Assembly: GCF_029278565.1 (NCBI RefSeq)
Contig: NZ_CP119559.1
Coordinates: forward strand, 310,001-374,000
Source of the DNA: Haloarcula halophila
GTDB lineage: Archaea; Halobacteriota; Halobacteria; Halobacteriales; Haloarculaceae
Direction: 5' to 3'
Length of the DNA: 64,000 nt
Positions 62,326-64,000 of this stretch are shown here, piece after piece. The number at the start of each line of letters is the position of its first letter. Positions within the stretch are counted from its first letter, which is position 1. A program made the position numbers and the translations under genes. The notes beneath the pieces are model-generated. The model searched no databases. It saw only the letters and a list, made by a program, of their open reading frames with translations, and had not been told where the DNA came from.

Positions 62326-63393
62326 ATGCAGATCAAGAGCCGGGAGGCCACCGGCGAGGGTCGCGAGCGCGTCGAGGTGGTCCCCGAGACGCTCGACGAC
62401 CTCTGGCATCTCTCGTATATCGTCGAGCCCGGCGACCACGTCTCCGGGGATACGACGCGGCGCATCCAGCGCAACGACGACAACCTCCGCGACAAAGGCG
62501 GCGAGCGCGAACACATGTGGCTGAAGATCGAGGTCACCGACGTCGAGTTCGCGAAGTTCGCGAACCGACTGCGGGTCGGCGGCGAGATCGTCGACTGCTC
62601 GCGCGAGGACCAACTGGGTTTTCACCACACACTCAACGTCGAGGAACACACCGAACTGGAGATCGAGAAGCACTGGAAGCCGGACCAGAACGACCGCTTG
62701 GAGGAGGCCGTCGAGTCGACGGACAACCCCGACGTGGCGATCGCGACCGTCGAGGAGGGGGAAGCACACGTCCACACGGTCGCTCAGTACGGCACCGAGG
62801 AACGGGCTTCGATCACCTCGACGACGGGGAAAGGCGACTACGCCCGCCCGCGGACCGAACTGTTCGCGGAACTGGCCGACGTGTTGAAACGCCAGGACGT
62901 CGACGCGTACATCTTGGCCGGTCCGGGCTTTACCAAACAGGACGCGCTGGACTACTTCGCCGAGGAGATCCCCGAGGTCGCCGAACAGATCACCGTCGTC
63001 GACACGGCGAGTGTCGGTGACCGCGGGGTTCACGAGGTACTCAAACGCGGTGCCGTCGAGGACGTCCAGCAACAGACCCGCATCGCCGAGGAAGCGGACC
63101 TCATCGACGAACTGATGGAACGGATCGGGCAGGGAAGCGAAGTCGCCTACGGCCCCGAGGAGGTCGCGAAGGCGGCCGACTACGGCGCCATCGAGACGCT
63201 CCTGGTGCTCGACGAACGACTCAGGGCCGAACGGGCCGGCGAGGGCGAGTGGGACGTAGACGTCGACCACCTCATCGAGACCACCGAACAGAAGGGCGGC
63301 TCGGTGACGGTGTTCTCCGCGGAGTTCGCACCAGGCCAGCAGCTGTCGAACCTCGGCGGGATCGCCGCGTTGCTCCGGTATCGGCTCGACTGA
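62326..63393 (+). CDS. pelA: Pelota (aPelota) mRNA surveillance and ribosome rescue factor
   Basis: A 355-aa protein from ATG 62326; the in-frame GTG/TTG upstream adds nothing conserved. It starts [20 protein letters not shown]. The Sm-like N-domain (about 1-130) includes [20 protein letters not shown], and the eRF1-like central and C-terminal domains include [20 protein letters not shown] and [20 protein letters not shown]. It lacks the GGQ loop, as expected. It acts with aEF1A or ABCE1 to release ribosomes stalled at mRNA ends. Confidence 0.96.
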   Translation: MQIKSREATGEGRERVEVVPETLDDLWHLSYIVEPGDHVSGDTTRRIQRNDDNLRDKGGEREHMWLKIEVTDVEFAKFANRLRVGGEIVDCSREDQLGFHHTLNVEEHTELEIEKHWKPDQNDRLEEAVESTDNPDVAIATVEEGEAHVHTVAQYGTEERASITSTTGKGDYARPRTELFAELADVLKRQDVDAYILAGPGFTKQDALDYFAEEIPEVAEQITVVDTASVGDRGVHEVLKRGAVEDVQQQTRIAEEADLIDELMERIGQGSEVAYGPEEVAKAADYGAIETLLVLDERLRAERAGEGEWDVDVDHLIETTEQKGGSVTVFSAEFAPGQQLSNLGGIAALLRYRLD

Positions 63394-63494
63394 CGGCAGT
63401 CGCAGTCCCAGTTATCGATTCGGATATTCGCCCGAAACGGTTTTTTATACGGCTGCCCTCGTTCTGATACTACCCAGCCGCCGGAGCTAGTAGG

Positions 63495-64000
63495 ATGTCA
63501 TTCGAGGAGCAACCAGATTTCGCACGACAGGTCGCCGATCTGAACAAATACGGTCAGGCGCTCAACCGCTGCGAGACCGTCGAGGAGGTCGTTTCGCTGA
63601 CGCTCGAAGCGATGTCACTGCTCTTCGATCTCTCCTACTCGACGTTCGTAGAAGCTCGTGACGGCGAACTCCGGGTCGTCCACAGTACGAATCCACAGTT
63701 CACGCCGGGGGATCAGCCGAGCGAGACCGCCCAGCGTGCCCTTGAGTCCGGTGAGACGATCGTCGAAACCGGTGTTTCCGCCGGCGTAGCCGACCACTCG
63801 GACGTCACTGCGACGCTTGCGGTCCCGGCCCAGATGGCAGACGAAGTCGCTGCGGTATTGGTCGCCCGGTCGACCTCGGAGAACGCCTTCGGCGACGAAC
63901 ACAGCCGCCCTCTCGAAATCCTGGCTTCCCACGCGGCGACGGCGATCAGCAACATCCGGTCGCGCGAGCGACTCGAACGTGCCCGCCAGGACTTAGAGAC
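63495..64000 (+). CDS. GAF-domain sensor protein, C-terminus beyond window
   Basis: ATG 63495 opens a frame to the window end (168 codons). Residues about 15-155 form a GAF domain (LNRCETVEEVVSLTLEAMSL; EILASHAATAISNIRSRERL), followed by the start of a coiled coil (ERARQDLE). In haloarchaea this arrangement leads to a histidine kinase or a bacterio-opsin-activator-type HTH. The output domain lies outside the window. Confidence 0.8.
   Translation, partial: MSFEEQPDFARQVADLNKYGQALNRCETVEEVVSLTLEAMSLLFDLSYSTFVEARDGELRVVHSTNPQFTPGDQPSETAQRALESGETIVETGVSAGVADHSDVTATLAVPAQMADEVAAVLVARSTSENAFGDEHSRPLEILASHAATAISNIRSRERLERARQDLE

Noticed and set aside
1-64000. CRISPR arrays, rRNA genes and complete tRNA genes
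   Set aside because: No regularly spaced repeats of 25-40 bp, no rRNA signature and no full tRNA cloverleaf were seen on either strand.

Overview
The window comes from a halophilic archaeon of class Halobacteria. The evidence is high GC with acidic proteins, Tat-type lipoprotein leaders (twin Arg followed by a lipobox Cys), many GTG starts with 4-base start/stop overlaps, a haloarchaeal-type pyruvate kinase, Elp3, Pelota and RqcH genes, and haloarchaeal DUFs. I cannot name the genus from sequence alone.

Layout. (1) 1-7600 is chromosomal: a ROK sugar kinase (cut by the window edge), pyruvate kinase and KDG kinase form a sugar-degradation cluster on the minus strand. Divergent from it are a periplasmic-binding-type lipoprotein and a membrane transducer that lacks the usual CheA/CheW hairpin tip, followed by a NikR-type regulator. 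(2) 7600-9976 is gene-poor, with one tiny membrane protein and one small lipoprotein. It ends in a decayed copy of the right end of the neighbouring element. (3) 9977-28517 is an integrated element bounded by perfect 39-bp direct repeats. It has a minus-strand virion-like operon (small membrane proteins, a 626-aa secreted and C-anchored spike-like protein, two further membrane proteins, a P-loop ATPase, a nuclease) in the order expected for a pleolipovirus-related provirus. It also has a plus-strand string of tiny, translationally coupled zinc-ribbon and membrane proteins, a compact tyrosine integrase, a 2.9-kb cargo block flanked by a second, broken integrase 3' end, an AT-rich PD-(D/E)XK-like protein, tandem PhiH1-type repressors and a strongly structured control region. 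(4) 28571-31871 holds a DUF5805/tyrosine-recombinase pair and a badly decayed IS transposase. (5) 31904-34083 is an iron-linked pair: a short flavoprotein and a siderophore-type binding lipoprotein, both under DtxR-like palindromes. (6) 34601-64000 is ordinary chromosome: DUF2071, a winged-helix protein, an AI-2E-type exporter, a six-gene MoxR/DUF58/VWA operon, a histidine kinase, MutY, an FMN reductase, a RecJ-like DHH protein, cupin and dockerin-like proteins, Elp3, an MBL hydrolase, a renalase-like oxidase, small membrane proteins, RqcH, DUF4013, Pelota, and the start of a GAF sensor.

How the parts relate. The left cluster fits the lower semi-phosphorylative Entner-Doudoroff route. The provirus appears to have integrated next to the remnant of an earlier relative at the same site, and it carries a toxin-antitoxin-like pair and a possible defence nuclease as cargo. 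RqcH and Pelota, 1 kb apart, both act in ribosome rescue. All functional names are from recognised motifs and context; no database search was possible.
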